64,000 nucleotides of DNA from Caballeronia grimmiae (GTDB lineage Bacteria > Pseudomonadota > Gammaproteobacteria > Burkholderiales > Burkholderiaceae), in NCBI RefSeq assembly GCF_000698555.1, contig NZ_JFHE01000030.1, positions 1-64,000 of the forward strand, in the 5' to 3' direction. Of this stretch, positions 53,385 to 62,747 are shown one piece after another. A program made the position numbers and the translations under genes. The notes below the pieces were generated by a model. The model was given only the letters and a program-made list of their open reading frames with translations. It made no database searches and was not told the DNA's origin. Position 1 is the stretch's first letter; each line of letters starts with the position of its first letter.

Positions 53385-54067
53385 AGCGCGGATGGCGTGG
53401 CGGCGTGGCGGCGGCATCGGCGGCGCTGTGTCTGGTGTGCGGCGGCGCGCACGCGCAGGGCGCACCGAAGGCGACGGACCTCGCGACGCAGAACGCTGTC
53501 GCGGACTACAACGCGGGCAATTTGGTCGCCGCGCGCTCGGAGTTTCGCCGCGCGGCGGAGAAGGGCAGCCGCCTCGCGGAATTCAATTACGCGATGATGC
53601 TGCTCAACGGGGAAGGCGGCCCCGCCGATGTCGACGAAGGCAAGAAGTGGCTGCGTCGCGCGGCGGACGCCAACATGACGCACGCGCAATACGTCTACGG
53701 CAAGATGTACGACGACGGCGAGTTCGTCGAGAAAGACCCGGCCGAGGCGCACCGATGGTTCCTGCGCGCCGCGAGTCAGGGACACGTGCAGGCGGAACTC
53801 GCGCTGGCAAACCAGTTTCTGGATGGACGCGGCACCGCGCGCGATAACACGCAGGCGTTCGCCTGGTACAAGAAAGCCGCGCAGGGCGGCGACATGACGG
53901 CGCAGTACGTCGCGGGCTCGTTCTACGAGCGCGGCGGCGACGGCGTCGAACGCAATCTCAACGTCGCGCGTGCGTACTACGCCGCGGCGGCCGCTCAGGG
54001 CGATCCGGCGGCCAAGCTGAAGTATCAGCAATTGAGCGCGGAGCTGGAGCGGCAGAAGCCGCAGTAA
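53381..54067 (+). CDS. Sel1-repeat protein, secreted
   Basis: 228 aa. Signal peptide ('GVAAASAALCLVCGGAHAQG') then about five Sel1-like repeats, for example 'AEFNYAMMLLNGEGGPADVDEGKKWLRRAAD', 'HAQYVYGKMYDDGEFVEKDPAEAHRWFLRAAS', 'AELALANQFLDGRGTARDNTQAFAWYKKAAQ'. A solenoid protein-interaction scaffold in the periplasm. It is coupled to the aldolase gene by an ATGA overlap; no functional link is obvious. Confidence 0.9.
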   Translation: MKRGWRGGVAAASAALCLVCGGAHAQGAPKATDLATQNAVADYNAGNLVAARSEFRRAAEKGSRLAEFNYAMMLLNGEGGPADVDEGKKWLRRAADANMTHAQYVYGKMYDDGEFVEKDPAEAHRWFLRAASQGHVQAELALANQFLDGRGTARDNTQAFAWYKKAAQGGDMTAQYVAGSFYERGGDGVERNLNVARAYYAAAAAQGDPAAKLKYQQLSAELERQKPQ

Positions 54068-54088
54068 GCGGCTTTCGAGCGGCTCGGG

Positions 54089-55249
54089 TCAGCCCTGCAT
54101 CAAGCGCTTCTGTCGCGCGACGCTCATGATGAGCCCGACTGCGACGCCGAGCGTGGTCAGCGCGGTGCCGCCATAGCTCATGAACGGAAGCGGCACGCCG
54201 ACGACCGGCAGAATCCCGCTCACCATGCCGATATTGACGAACGCGTACGTGAAGAATGCGAGCGTCAGCGATCCGGCCAGTAATCGACCGAAAAAGGTCG
54301 CGCCGTTCGCCGCGATAAACAGGCCGCGCGCAATCAGCGCCATATAGAGAAAGAGCAGCACGAGTCCGCCCGCAAGCCCGAACTCCTCCGAGAACACGGC
54401 GAAGATGAAGTCCGTGTGCTTCTCGGGAATGAATTCGAGGTGCGCTTGCGTGCCCTTCAGCCAGCCTTTGCCGAGCGTGCCGCCGGAGCCGATGGCGATG
54501 ACCGCCTGAATCGTGTGGAAGCCTTTGCCGAGCGGATCGGACGTCGGATCGAGCAGCGTGCAGACGCGATGCTTCTGATAATCGTGCAGCATCGGCCAGT
54601 TGACTTCCGGCTGGCAGATGCGGTCCTGAAACACCGCGATACTCGCCACCACGATCACCGCAGCCGCGAGCACCGGCACGATCAGCTTGAAACTCAGCCC
54701 CGCGAAGTAGATGACGAACACGCCCGCCGCGAATACGAGCACCGCCGTGCCGAGGTCCGGCTGCTTCGCGATGAGGCCGACGGGCAGCATCAGAATCAGA
54801 AAGCCGACGATGTAATCCCACCAGCGAATGTTGCCCTCGCGCCGCTGGTAGTACCACGCGAGCATCAGCGGCATCGCGATTTTCATGATCTCGGAAGGCT
54901 GAATCACGACGCCGACGTTGAGCCAGCGTTTCGCGCCCTTGCGCGTCAGCCCGAACGCTGCGACGGCCACCAGCAGCGCCACGCCGACGGTGTAAAGCGG
55001 CACGGCGAAGCGCATCAGCGTGGGCGGCGGAATATTCGCGAGCACCCACATCAGGCCGAACGTCAGCATGATGTTGCGAAGCTGGTCTTCCACGCGTCCC
55101 GGCATGTCGAGACTCGCGCTGTACAGCGTGACGATACCGACGCATAGCAGCAGAAAGACGATCAGCGCGAGCGGACGATCGAAGCCCGCGAACATGCGCT
55201 TCGCACGCTCGATCCACGCGTGCTTGTCGAATTGCATATGCAGTTGCAT
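54089..55249 (-). CDS. rodA: Rod-shape SEDS glycosyltransferase
   Basis: 386 aa, about ten membrane helices. SEDS motifs: 'LTRKGAKRWLNVGVVIQPSEIMKIAMPL', 'KQPDLGTAVLVFAAG', 'HLEFIPEKHTDFIFAVFSEEFGL', 'PLPFMSYGGTALTTLGVAVGLIMSVA'. Polymerises glycan with PBP2 in elongation. Last gene of the mreBCD-mrdA-rodA unit. Confidence 0.96.
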   Translation of the reverse strand: MQLHMQFDKHAWIERAKRMFAGFDRPLALIVFLLLCVGIVTLYSASLDMPGRVEDQLRNIMLTFGLMWVLANIPPPTLMRFAVPLYTVGVALLVAVAAFGLTRKGAKRWLNVGVVIQPSEIMKIAMPLMLAWYYQRREGNIRWWDYIVGFLILMLPVGLIAKQPDLGTAVLVFAAGVFVIYFAGLSFKLIVPVLAAAVIVVASIAVFQDRICQPEVNWPMLHDYQKHRVCTLLDPTSDPLGKGFHTIQAVIAIGSGGTLGKGWLKGTQAHLEFIPEKHTDFIFAVFSEEFGLAGGLVLLFLYMALIARGLFIAANGATFFGRLLAGSLTLAFFTYAFVNIGMVSGILPVVGVPLPFMSYGGTALTTLGVAVGLIMSVARQKRLMQG

Positions 55250-55260
55250 GCCGATTTCCT

Positions 55261-57543
55261 TTATTCGTCGATGCCGCCGGTCGGCACGAAAGTGCGCACG
55301 CCGTCGTTTCCGGGACCGCGCGCCATCGTCGGTGCGGGTTCGGCCGGCGCGTTCTTCTGTCCGCGCTTGCGAGCGGGCGCAGGCGTCGCCGACGACGCAG
55401 GCAGCGCAGCCGATGGCGCCGACGTCGCTTTGGGCTTCGCCGCGGACGGCGAAGACGCCGGAATCGCCGGAGCGGAAGCCGCCTTGGCGACGGCGGGATT
55501 AGACGCCGCCGAAGGCGAAAACGCCGGCGACTGATTCGCAACCGATGCCGGCAACGCGGCCGCAGCCGGCGGTTGCGTGCCGCCGATCACGGGCAGTCCT
55601 GCATCTTCCGTCGCGGATGCGGCGGCGGCCACGGCGGCCGCTTCGGCGCCTGGCTTCATTCGGTCGATCAAGTAATAGTCGAGCACCTTTCGCGCAATCG
55701 GGCCGGCTGATTCCGCGCCCCAGCCGCCGTTTTCGACGATCAGCGCGAGCGCGATCTTCGGCTGCTCGGCGGGTGCAAACGCGATGAACAGCGCGTGGTC
55801 GCGCAGGTGTTCGGCGGTCGCGTGGCCCCTGTAGTTCGCCCCTTGCAGCGAGTACACCTGCGCAGTGCCGGTCTTGCCCGCCGCCAGATAAGGCGCGCCG
55901 GCGAACACCTTGGCCGCGGTGCCGTTGGTGATCACGCCTTCCATCGCGCGCTTGATGAAATCGACGTCTTGCTGGCGCACCGGAATCTTGTCGCTCGGAT
56001 CGCGCACCACCGTCCGCTCCGCCTTGGTCAGGGGATTTTCGATATCGCGCACCAGGTGCGGTTTCATCACGATGCCGTTGTTTGCGAGCGTCGACGTGGC
56101 GTGCGCGAGTTGCAGGATCGTGAACGAGTTATAACCCTGACCGATGCCGAGGCTGATCGTTTCGCCTTCGTACCAGCGCTGCTGCTCCGGCTTCTTGTAC
56201 GCCTTGCGCTTCCATTCCGTCGAAGGCAGGATGCCGCGCGCCTCGCCCGCGATATCGATGCCGGTAATCTGTCCGAAGCCCCACGGTTTCATGAAGCCGG
56301 CCATCGCGTTCACGCCGAGATCGCGCGCCAGCATGTAGAAGTACGTGTCGTTCGACACGACGATCGCGCGGTTCATGTCGACCCAGCCCTGGCCCGAACG
56401 CACGTCGTTGCGGAAGGTGTGGCCGCCGAACGTGAAGTAGCCCGGGTCCTGAAAGCCCCAGCCGGGCGTGCGCTTGTGGAGGGTCAGCGCCGCGAGCGCC
56501 ATGAACGGCTTATAGGTGGAGCCCGGCGGATACGTGCCGTGCAACGGACGGTTCAACAGCGGATGATCCGGCGAATTGTTGAGCGCGTCCCACGTCTGCT
56601 GGTCGATGCCATCGACGAAGGAATTCGGATCGAAGCTCGGCGCGGAGACGAACGCGAGGACGTCGCCGGTCGACGGTTCGATCGCGACGAGCGCGCCGCG
56701 CTTTCCCGCGAACGCCTGCTCGGCCACCTGCTGCAAACCGATGTCCAGCGACAGCACGAGGTTGTTGCCTGGCGTCGCCTGCGTGCGCGACATCGTTCGC
56801 ACCGGACGCCCGCCCGCCGTGACTTCGACTTCCTCGAAACCGGTCAGGCCGTGCAGCTCCGTCTCGTAACTTTGCTCGACGCCGATCTTGCCGACGTAAT
56901 CCGTGCCCTTGTAGTTGTTCGCGTCCAGACGCGGATCGTAGTGATCCGAGGCGGCGTCGTTGGCGTCGCTGGCGTCGTCGATGCGTTCCTGGTCGCGTTG
57001 AGAAATGCGGCCGATGTAGCCGATCACGTGCGCCGCCGTCGTCCCGAGCGGATACTGGCGGAACAGGCGCGCGCGAACTTCGACGCCCGGAAAGCGGAAG
57101 CGTTGCGCGGTGAAACGGGCGACTTCCTCGTCGGTCAGGCGCGTGCGGATCGGCAGGCTCTCGAAATTCTTCGAGTCTTCGAGCAGCTTCTTGAAACGCC
57201 GGCGGTCGCGCGAATCGACGGGAATGACTTGCGAAATGTTGTCGATGACTTCATCGAGCGTGCCGTTGATCTTCGACGGCGTGATTTCAAGCGTGTACGC
57301 CGAATAGTTCTTCGCAAGCACGATGCCGTTGCGATCGGTGATGATGCCGCGGTTCGGCACGATCGGCGCAACGGAGATGCGGTTTTCGTTCGCCTGCAGC
57401 GAATATTTGCTGAAGTGCCAGACTTGCAGATAGAGAAAGCGCAGGCCGATCAGCCCGAAGCAGACGAACACGAACAGCCCCGCCGCCGCGACGCGCAGGC
57501 GGAACTTCGACAACTGTTGCTCGGTGTTCTTGATTTCGGTCAT
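55261..57543 (-). CDS. mrdA: Penicillin-binding protein 2 with a long Ala/Pro-rich tail
   Basis: 760 aa from MTEIKNTEQQ. One N-terminal membrane anchor, pedestal domain, then the transpeptidase with Ser342 in 'PPGSTYKPF', 'VVSNDTYFYML' (SxN) and 'AAGKTGTAQV' (KTG). The catalytic domain ends near residue 630; about 125 residues of Ala/Pro/Ser-rich low-complexity sequence follow, longer than in E. coli PBP2. Forms the elongation synthase with RodA; 11 bases separate the genes. Confidence 0.95.
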   Translation of the reverse strand: MTEIKNTEQQLSKFRLRVAAAGLFVFVCFGLIGLRFLYLQVWHFSKYSLQANENRISVAPIVPNRGIITDRNGIVLAKNYSAYTLEITPSKINGTLDEVIDNISQVIPVDSRDRRRFKKLLEDSKNFESLPIRTRLTDEEVARFTAQRFRFPGVEVRARLFRQYPLGTTAAHVIGYIGRISQRDQERIDDASDANDAASDHYDPRLDANNYKGTDYVGKIGVEQSYETELHGLTGFEEVEVTAGGRPVRTMSRTQATPGNNLVLSLDIGLQQVAEQAFAGKRGALVAIEPSTGDVLAFVSAPSFDPNSFVDGIDQQTWDALNNSPDHPLLNRPLHGTYPPGSTYKPFMALAALTLHKRTPGWGFQDPGYFTFGGHTFRNDVRSGQGWVDMNRAIVVSNDTYFYMLARDLGVNAMAGFMKPWGFGQITGIDIAGEARGILPSTEWKRKAYKKPEQQRWYEGETISLGIGQGYNSFTILQLAHATSTLANNGIVMKPHLVRDIENPLTKAERTVVRDPSDKIPVRQQDVDFIKRAMEGVITNGTAAKVFAGAPYLAAGKTGTAQVYSLQGANYRGHATAEHLRDHALFIAFAPAEQPKIALALIVENGGWGAESAGPIARKVLDYYLIDRMKPGAEAAAVAAAASATEDAGLPVIGGTQPPAAAALPASVANQSPAFSPSAASNPAVAKAASAPAIPASSPSAAKPKATSAPSAALPASSATPAPARKRGQKNAPAEPAPTMARGPGNDGVRTFVPTGGIDE

Positions 57544-57631
57544 GCAGGTTTCGCGAGGTTTTCGCGATGTATCGCGATTCAAGTGTAGTCCGCGCGCGGG
57601 CGTTCATGCGCCGCTCGACGCGCGGTGACGC

Positions 57632-58144
57632 TCAGATGGGGCGCGTGTCGTCGGGATCGGCTGCACGCCGTTGCGGCATCAGCAGCAGGAAACTCGCGAT
57701 CGGCCAGAGCAGCGCTTCGACGAATCCGTTGATCAGATAGCTCCAGCCGGGAAACGCGGCGCCCGTCATCAGGCGGATCACGAACGGCACGAGATGCGCG
57801 CCGACGAGCAGCGGCGCGACGACGAGCATCTGCACGGGCAGCGACATCCACAACACGCGCCGGTGAATGGTGATCGCGCCGTAGGAGAGCAGCGTGTACG
57901 CCAGCGCGTGCTCGCCGAGGAGGTTCGCGCTGTGAACGTCCATCAGGATGCCGAGCAGAAACGCGATGCCCATTCCGACCTTGCGCGGCTGCTGGACGTT
58001 CCAGAACAGCAGCACGAGCGCGACGAAGTCGGGCACGCCGACGAGGCGTCCCCAAGGCACCAGATTCAGCAGGAACGCTGCAGCGAGGCTGAACGTGATG
58101 AAGTACGGATTGACCGGCTGAAGGATGTATTGCGGGCGATTCAT
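57632..58144 (-). CDS. mreD: Rod shape-determining protein MreD
   Basis: 170 aa, five to six membrane helices ('FITFSLAAAFLLNLVPWGRLVGVPDFVALVLLFWN', 'GIAFLLGILMDVHSANLLGEHALAYTLLSYGAI', 'YLINGFVEALLWPIASFLLLMPQ'). The conserved 'GxxxD' segment of MreD is in 'LGILMDVHS'. Overlaps mreC by four bases. Confidence 0.94.
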   Translation of the reverse strand: MNRPQYILQPVNPYFITFSLAAAFLLNLVPWGRLVGVPDFVALVLLFWNVQQPRKVGMGIAFLLGILMDVHSANLLGEHALAYTLLSYGAITIHRRVLWMSLPVQMLVVAPLLVGAHLVPFVIRLMTGAAFPGWSYLINGFVEALLWPIASFLLLMPQRRAADPDDTRPI

Positions 58145-59274
58145 CGCGCGGCTCCCGATGAAGCGGGCTTCGGCGCGTGCGCCTTTCTGTTGCGTTGTGG
58201 CGCCGCAGCACCGGATGCGGGCTTGGGTGCAGCGGGTTTCGCTGCGGGCGTTGCAGCCGGCGCTGCAGCGGACGCGCCGCTTGCCGCCGCCGCTGCCGCC
58301 GATGAAGCCGCCACCGCCGCCGATGCGCCGCTCGCCCCTGCGGCCGCAGCCGCCTTAGGCGCGGACTTCTTTTTGCCCTTGTTTTCCTTCGCTTCCTTTG
58401 CGGCCGCCGCAGCTTCGACTTCCACCGGATTCGGGGGCACGTTCAGGTTGTAGTGCAAAACGAGCAACTGGCGCGCGCCGCGCACCGCGGCGACCGGCAC
58501 ACAGACGACGCGTGCGAATGCCGTATCCGCCTGCTTGTCGACGCGCAGCACCTTGGCGACCGCGAGCCCCGGCGGATAGACGCCGTCGAGTCCGCTGGTC
58601 ACGAGTTGATCGCCGACTTGCACGTCCGCGCTGATCGGCACGAAACGCAGATCGAGCGTGTCGCCCTTCGGCGTGCCATAGATGACGCTGCGCAAACCCG
58701 TGCGCGCAATCTGCACGGGAACGGCCTGGTCCTTGTCGGTGAGAAGCGAGACTTCGGATTGCAGCGGAAAGACGCGCGTGACCTGACCGATGACGCCTTC
58801 TTCATCGACGACCGGAGCGCCGTCCTGAATGCCATGCTGCGAACCTTTGCCGATCACGACCTTCTGCGTGAAAGGATCGCGGGTGTCGTATTGAATTTCG
58901 GCGGGCGTGGTTTGCGTCGTCGCGCGGCCCTGCAGGTTCAGGAGCGCTCGCAGATGCGCGTTCTCGATCGTCAATTGCGACGCATCGCCGGCCTTCACGG
59001 ACAATTCGAGATTCTTGTCAGCGAGCTTGCGATTTTCGCTGCGCAGGCTTGCGCTGGTCACGGCAAGATCGGCCGCGCCCATGAAGATGTCCCGTGGCAC
59101 GAGCGCCGCTCGCTGCAACGGGTAGAGCCCGGCGCCTAACATCCCGCGCACGATCTCGAGCGTACTGAAGCGGGCATCCGACACGAGCAGTGCAATGGCC
59201 AGCACCACGAAAAAGATCAGGCGCGCGAGCGCGGAAGGGCCTTGCTTGAACAGTGGCGGCGGACTGTATTCCAT
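58141..59274 (-). CDS. mreC: Rod shape-determining protein MreC with an Ala-rich tail
   Basis: 377 aa. N-terminal membrane anchor (ARLIFFVVLAIALLVSDARF), coiled coil ('SLRSENRKLADKNLELSVKAG'), then two beta-barrel domains ('VIGKGSQHGIQDGAPVVDEEGVIGQVTRVFPLQSEVSLLTD' in part). The core ends near residue 280; the remaining 95 residues are Ala/Ser/Lys-rich repeats of the type AAAAASGASAAA. The tail is unusual for MreC. Confidence 0.94.
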   Translation of the reverse strand: MEYSPPPLFKQGPSALARLIFFVVLAIALLVSDARFSTLEIVRGMLGAGLYPLQRAALVPRDIFMGAADLAVTSASLRSENRKLADKNLELSVKAGDASQLTIENAHLRALLNLQGRATTQTTPAEIQYDTRDPFTQKVVIGKGSQHGIQDGAPVVDEEGVIGQVTRVFPLQSEVSLLTDKDQAVPVQIARTGLRSVIYGTPKGDTLDLRFVPISADVQVGDQLVTSGLDGVYPPGLAVAKVLRVDKQADTAFARVVCVPVAAVRGARQLLVLHYNLNVPPNPVEVEAAAAAKEAKENKGKKKSAPKAAAAAGASGASAAVAASSAAAAAASGASAAAPAATPAAKPAAPKPASGAAAPQRNRKAHAPKPASSGAAR

Positions 59275-59459
59275 GGTCGGCGCCGAGGGCGTGAGCGGGG
59301 TGGATCGATGCTGCAGGCTTTGTCGCTGGTGGCGGGACCTGCCCTGCGCTATTTCGACAACGGCCCGGGCGGATGCCGGGCCGTGCGCGCGTTGCGTTAC
59401 GCGGATGTTGTGAGTGTCGTCTCAGCGTCGCGTTGATTCAAGGACGCTGAAGACAAAGG

Positions 59460-60503
59460 TCACTCGTAGGAGAAGATGCTGCCCAGCTTGTCCATGCGCT
59501 CCAGCGCCATGCCCGAGCCGCGCACGACGCAAGTCAGCGGATCTTCAGCGACGAGCACCGGCAGGCCGGTTTCTTCCGCGAGCAAGCGGTCGAGGTCGCG
59601 CAGCAGTGCGCCGCCGCCAGTCAGCATCATGCCGCGTTCCGCGATGTCCGCGCCAAGTTCCGGCGGCGTCTGTTCCAGCGCGATCTTCACCGACGACACG
59701 ATCTGGTTCAGCGGATCGGTCAGCGCTTCGAGGATTTCGTTGCTCGAAATGGTGAAGCTGCGCGGAATGCCTTCGGACAGGTTGCGGCCCTTGACTTCCA
59801 TTTCCTTCACTTCGGAGCCGGGGAACGCGGAGCCAATTTCCTTCTTGATGGCTTCGGCCGTTTGCTCGCCGATCAGCATGCCGTAGTTGCGGCGGATGTA
59901 GTTGACGATGGCTTCGTCGAACTTGTCGCCGCCGACGCGCACCGAACCCTTGTACACGATGCCGCCCAGCGAGATGACGCCGACTTCGGTCGTGCCGCCG
60001 CCGATGTCGACGACCATCGAGCCCGTTGCTTCCGAAACCGGCAGGCCCGCGCCGATTGCCGCGGCCATCGGCTCTTCGATCAGATAGACCTGCGATGCAC
60101 CCGCGCCGTGTGCCGCTTCCTTGATGGCGCGGCGTTCGACCTGAGTCGAGCCGCACGGCACGCAAATGATGATGCGCGGCGACGGCGAGAACATGCGCGA
60201 TTCGTGTGCAGTCTTGATGAACTGCTTGATCATCTGCTCGGTGACGGTGAAGTCGGCGATGACGCCGTCTTTCATCGGGCGGATGGCTTCGATGTTGCCC
60301 GGCACCTTGCCGAGCATCTGCTTTGCTTCCTTGCCGACAGCCTGAATGGTCTTCTTGCCGTTCGGGCCGCCTTCCTGGCGGATGGAGACGACTGACGGCT
60401 CGTCGAGGACGATGCCTTTGCCGCGCATGTAAATCAGCGTGTTGGCGGTACCAAGGTCAATCGCCAAGTCGTTGGAAAAATAGCTGCGCAAAAAGCCGAA
60501 CAT
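59460..60503 (-). CDS. mreB: Rod shape-determining actin MreB
   Basis: 347 aa, normal length. Actin-fold phosphate motifs 'DLAIDLGTANTLIYMRGKG', 'MVVDIGGGTTEVGVISL' and adenine-binding 'MMLTGGGALLRDLDRLL'. Cytoskeletal filament that guides the elongation machinery. First gene of the rod operon; its promoter is in the 380-base gap shared with gatC. Confidence 0.98.
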   Translation of the reverse strand: MFGFLRSYFSNDLAIDLGTANTLIYMRGKGIVLDEPSVVSIRQEGGPNGKKTIQAVGKEAKQMLGKVPGNIEAIRPMKDGVIADFTVTEQMIKQFIKTAHESRMFSPSPRIIICVPCGSTQVERRAIKEAAHGAGASQVYLIEEPMAAAIGAGLPVSEATGSMVVDIGGGTTEVGVISLGGIVYKGSVRVGGDKFDEAIVNYIRRNYGMLIGEQTAEAIKKEIGSAFPGSEVKEMEVKGRNLSEGIPRSFTISSNEILEALTDPLNQIVSSVKIALEQTPPELGADIAERGMMLTGGGALLRDLDRLLAEETGLPVLVAEDPLTCVVRGSGMALERMDKLGSIFSYE

Positions 60504-60881
60504 TCAAAAATCCTGTCTCGCTGGGTAGCCGTGCCTCGCTAGGAGCGCCGGGGACGGCAGCGGAAAAAATAACGGTTTGCCGGGACGGCGATAAGGCCCG
60601 CCGTGAGGACAAATCCGAGCAGAAATCTACCGCGGAATTGAACGTGTCACGCAAACGTTTCTCGCAAAGCATTGCCGCAAGGAGAAAGCCGCTGACAGGT
60701 CGATCCGGATGTGAGTCGAACGTGTAATGATACCTTATAATTTGGGGGTTTCTATAGGAAAAGGACGGCACTTTTTGCCATCCTTGGCCCCGTTTTGATG
60801 GCTTTCCGCCCGGACTGTAACTGTCTGTTGCAGCGAACGTTTTCGGCGTGTGAGTTGTTCATGTTTTTCTCCGGTGATCCC
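60504..60881. promoter_or_regulatory. Divergent promoter region mreB / gatC
   Basis: 378 bases without an ORF. A TATAAT box at 60736-60741 (plus strand) is a good -10 for gatCAB; its -35 is weak. On the minus strand TATCAT near 60725-60730 could serve mreB. The -35 elements are not clear, so the start sites are not fixed. Confidence 0.45.
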
Positions 60882-61181
60882 ATGTCTCTGACCCTGACCG
60901 ACGTAAAACGCATCGCGCATCTGGCGCGGCTCGAATTGCCCGACGACGAGGCCGAACCGACGCTTGCACGGCTCAACGATTTCTTCGGGCTCGTCGAACA
61001 AATGCAGGCTGTGGATACCGCCGGCATCGAGCCGCTCGCGCATCCCATCGACGCGATCGAGGAAGTCGCGCTGCGATTGCGCGACGACGCAGTCTCAGAG
61101 CCAGTCGATCGCGAAGAGTTCCAGCGTTCCGCGCCCGCCGTGCAGGACGGGCTGTATCTGGTGCCGAAGGTGATCGAATAA
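60882..61181 (+). CDS. gatC: Asp-tRNA(Asn)/Glu-tRNA(Gln) amidotransferase subunit C
   Basis: 99 aa, typical size. 'LTDVKRIAHLARLELPDDEAEPTLARLNDFFGLVEQM' and 'APAVQDGLYLVPKVIE' are family landmarks. Small belt subunit that links GatA and GatB. First gene of gatCAB. Confidence 0.95.
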   Translation: MSLTLTDVKRIAHLARLELPDDEAEPTLARLNDFFGLVEQMQAVDTAGIEPLAHPIDAIEEVALRLRDDAVSEPVDREEFQRSAPAVQDGLYLVPKVIE

Positions 61182-61254
61182 GCATCGCTGGAACGCGCGT
61201 CGAACATCGATATTGCGCGCGGCTCGACGCCGCCGTGCTCATCAGGGAACTGCA

Positions 61255-62745
61255 ATGCATCAGAAAAGCTTGACCGAACTGCGCGCCGCGCTCGACTCGA
61301 AGGAAATCTCCGCCGTCGAGCTGGCCCAGTCGTATCTGCAACGCATCGAGGCCGCGAAGGACCTCAACGCGTTCATCGGCGTCGATCGCGAACTTACGCT
61401 CGAACAGGCGCGTGCCGCGGACGCGCTCATCGCGCAAGGGAGCGCAGGTGCGCTGACCGGCCTGCCGATCGCGCACAAGGACGTGTTCGTCACGCGCGGC
61501 TGGACGTCCACGGCGGGCTCGCACATGCTGGAAAACTACGCGAGCCCGTTCGATGCGACCGTCGTCGATCGACTGAAGCGCGCCGGCATGGTGTGCCTCG
61601 GCAAGACCAATATGGACGAATTCGCGATGGGTTCGTCCAATGAGAATTCATACTTCGGCGCGGTAAAAAATCCGTGGGATGCGAGCGCGGTGCCGGGCGG
61701 CTCGTCGGGGGGATCGGCGGCGGCGGTGGCCGCGCGTCTCGCGCCCGCCGCGACGGGCACGGACACGGGCGGCTCGATCCGCCAGCCGGCGTCGTTCACC
61801 GGCATCACCGGCATCAAGCCGACGTATGGACGCGTGTCCCGCTACGGGATGATCGCATTCGCGTCGTCTCTGGATCAGGGCGGTCCGATGGCGCAAAGCG
61901 CCGCCGACTGCGCTGTCCTGCTCAACGCGATGGCCGGCTTCGACGAGCGCGACTCGACCAGCCTGCAACGCGAGAACGAAGACTACACGCGCTATCTGGG
62001 CAAGAACTGGAGCGATGACGCGGCGAAGCCGCTCGCCGGCCTGCGCATTGGGCTGCCGAAGGAATACTTCGGCGCGGGCCTCGCCGACGACGTGCGCGCC
62101 AGCATCGAAGCCGCGCTGAAAGCCTATGAAACGCTCGGCGCGACGCTCGTCGAAGTATCGCTGCCGAAGACCGAGCTTTCGATCCCGGTGTACTACGTCA
62201 TCGCGCCGGCCGAGGCATCGTCGAATCTGTCGCGCTTCGACGGCGTGCGTTACGGGCATCGCGCCGCGCACTACACCGATCTGCTCGACATGTACAAGAA
62301 GTCGCGCGCCGAAGGCTTCGGGCCGGAAGTGAAGCGCCGGATTCTCGTCGGCACTTACGTGCTCTCGCACGGCTACTACGACGCTTACTATCTGCAGGCG
62401 CAGAAAATTCGCCGCATCATCGCGGGCGACTTTCAGGAAGCGTTCAGGCAGTGCGACGTCATCATGGGACCCGTCGCGCCGTCGGTCGCGTGGAACCTCG
62501 GCGAGAAGACCGACGATCCCGTGCAAATGTATCTCGCCGACATCTACACGCTGTCGGTCAGCCTCGCGGGTCTGCCTGGCATGAGCGTGCCGTGCGGCTT
62601 CGGCGCGGGCGCGAACGCGAATCGCCCGGTCGGCTTGCAGATTATCGGCAACTATTTCAACGAAGCCCGGATGCTCCAGGTCGCCGACGCGTTCCAGCGC
62701 GCGACCGACTGGCACCGCAAGGCACCATCGGCATCGGGAGTGTGA
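61255..62745 (+). CDS. gatA: Asp-tRNA(Asn)/Glu-tRNA(Gln) amidotransferase subunit A
   Basis: 496 aa. Amidase-signature fold with the Lys75-Ser151-Ser175 triad ('PIAHKDVFVT', 'VPGGSSGGSAAAVAARL', 'GTDTGGSIRQPA'). Releases ammonia from glutamine and channels it to GatB. Three bases separate its stop from gatB. Confidence 0.97.
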   Translation: MHQKSLTELRAALDSKEISAVELAQSYLQRIEAAKDLNAFIGVDRELTLEQARAADALIAQGSAGALTGLPIAHKDVFVTRGWTSTAGSHMLENYASPFDATVVDRLKRAGMVCLGKTNMDEFAMGSSNENSYFGAVKNPWDASAVPGGSSGGSAAAVAARLAPAATGTDTGGSIRQPASFTGITGIKPTYGRVSRYGMIAFASSLDQGGPMAQSAADCAVLLNAMAGFDERDSTSLQRENEDYTRYLGKNWSDDAAKPLAGLRIGLPKEYFGAGLADDVRASIEAALKAYETLGATLVEVSLPKTELSIPVYYVIAPAEASSNLSRFDGVRYGHRAAHYTDLLDMYKKSRAEGFGPEVKRRILVGTYVLSHGYYDAYYLQAQKIRRIIAGDFQEAFRQCDVIMGPVAPSVAWNLGEKTDDPVQMYLADIYTLSVSLAGLPGMSVPCGFGAGANANRPVGLQIIGNYFNEARMLQVADAFQRATDWHRKAPSASGV

Positions 62746-62747
62746 AC

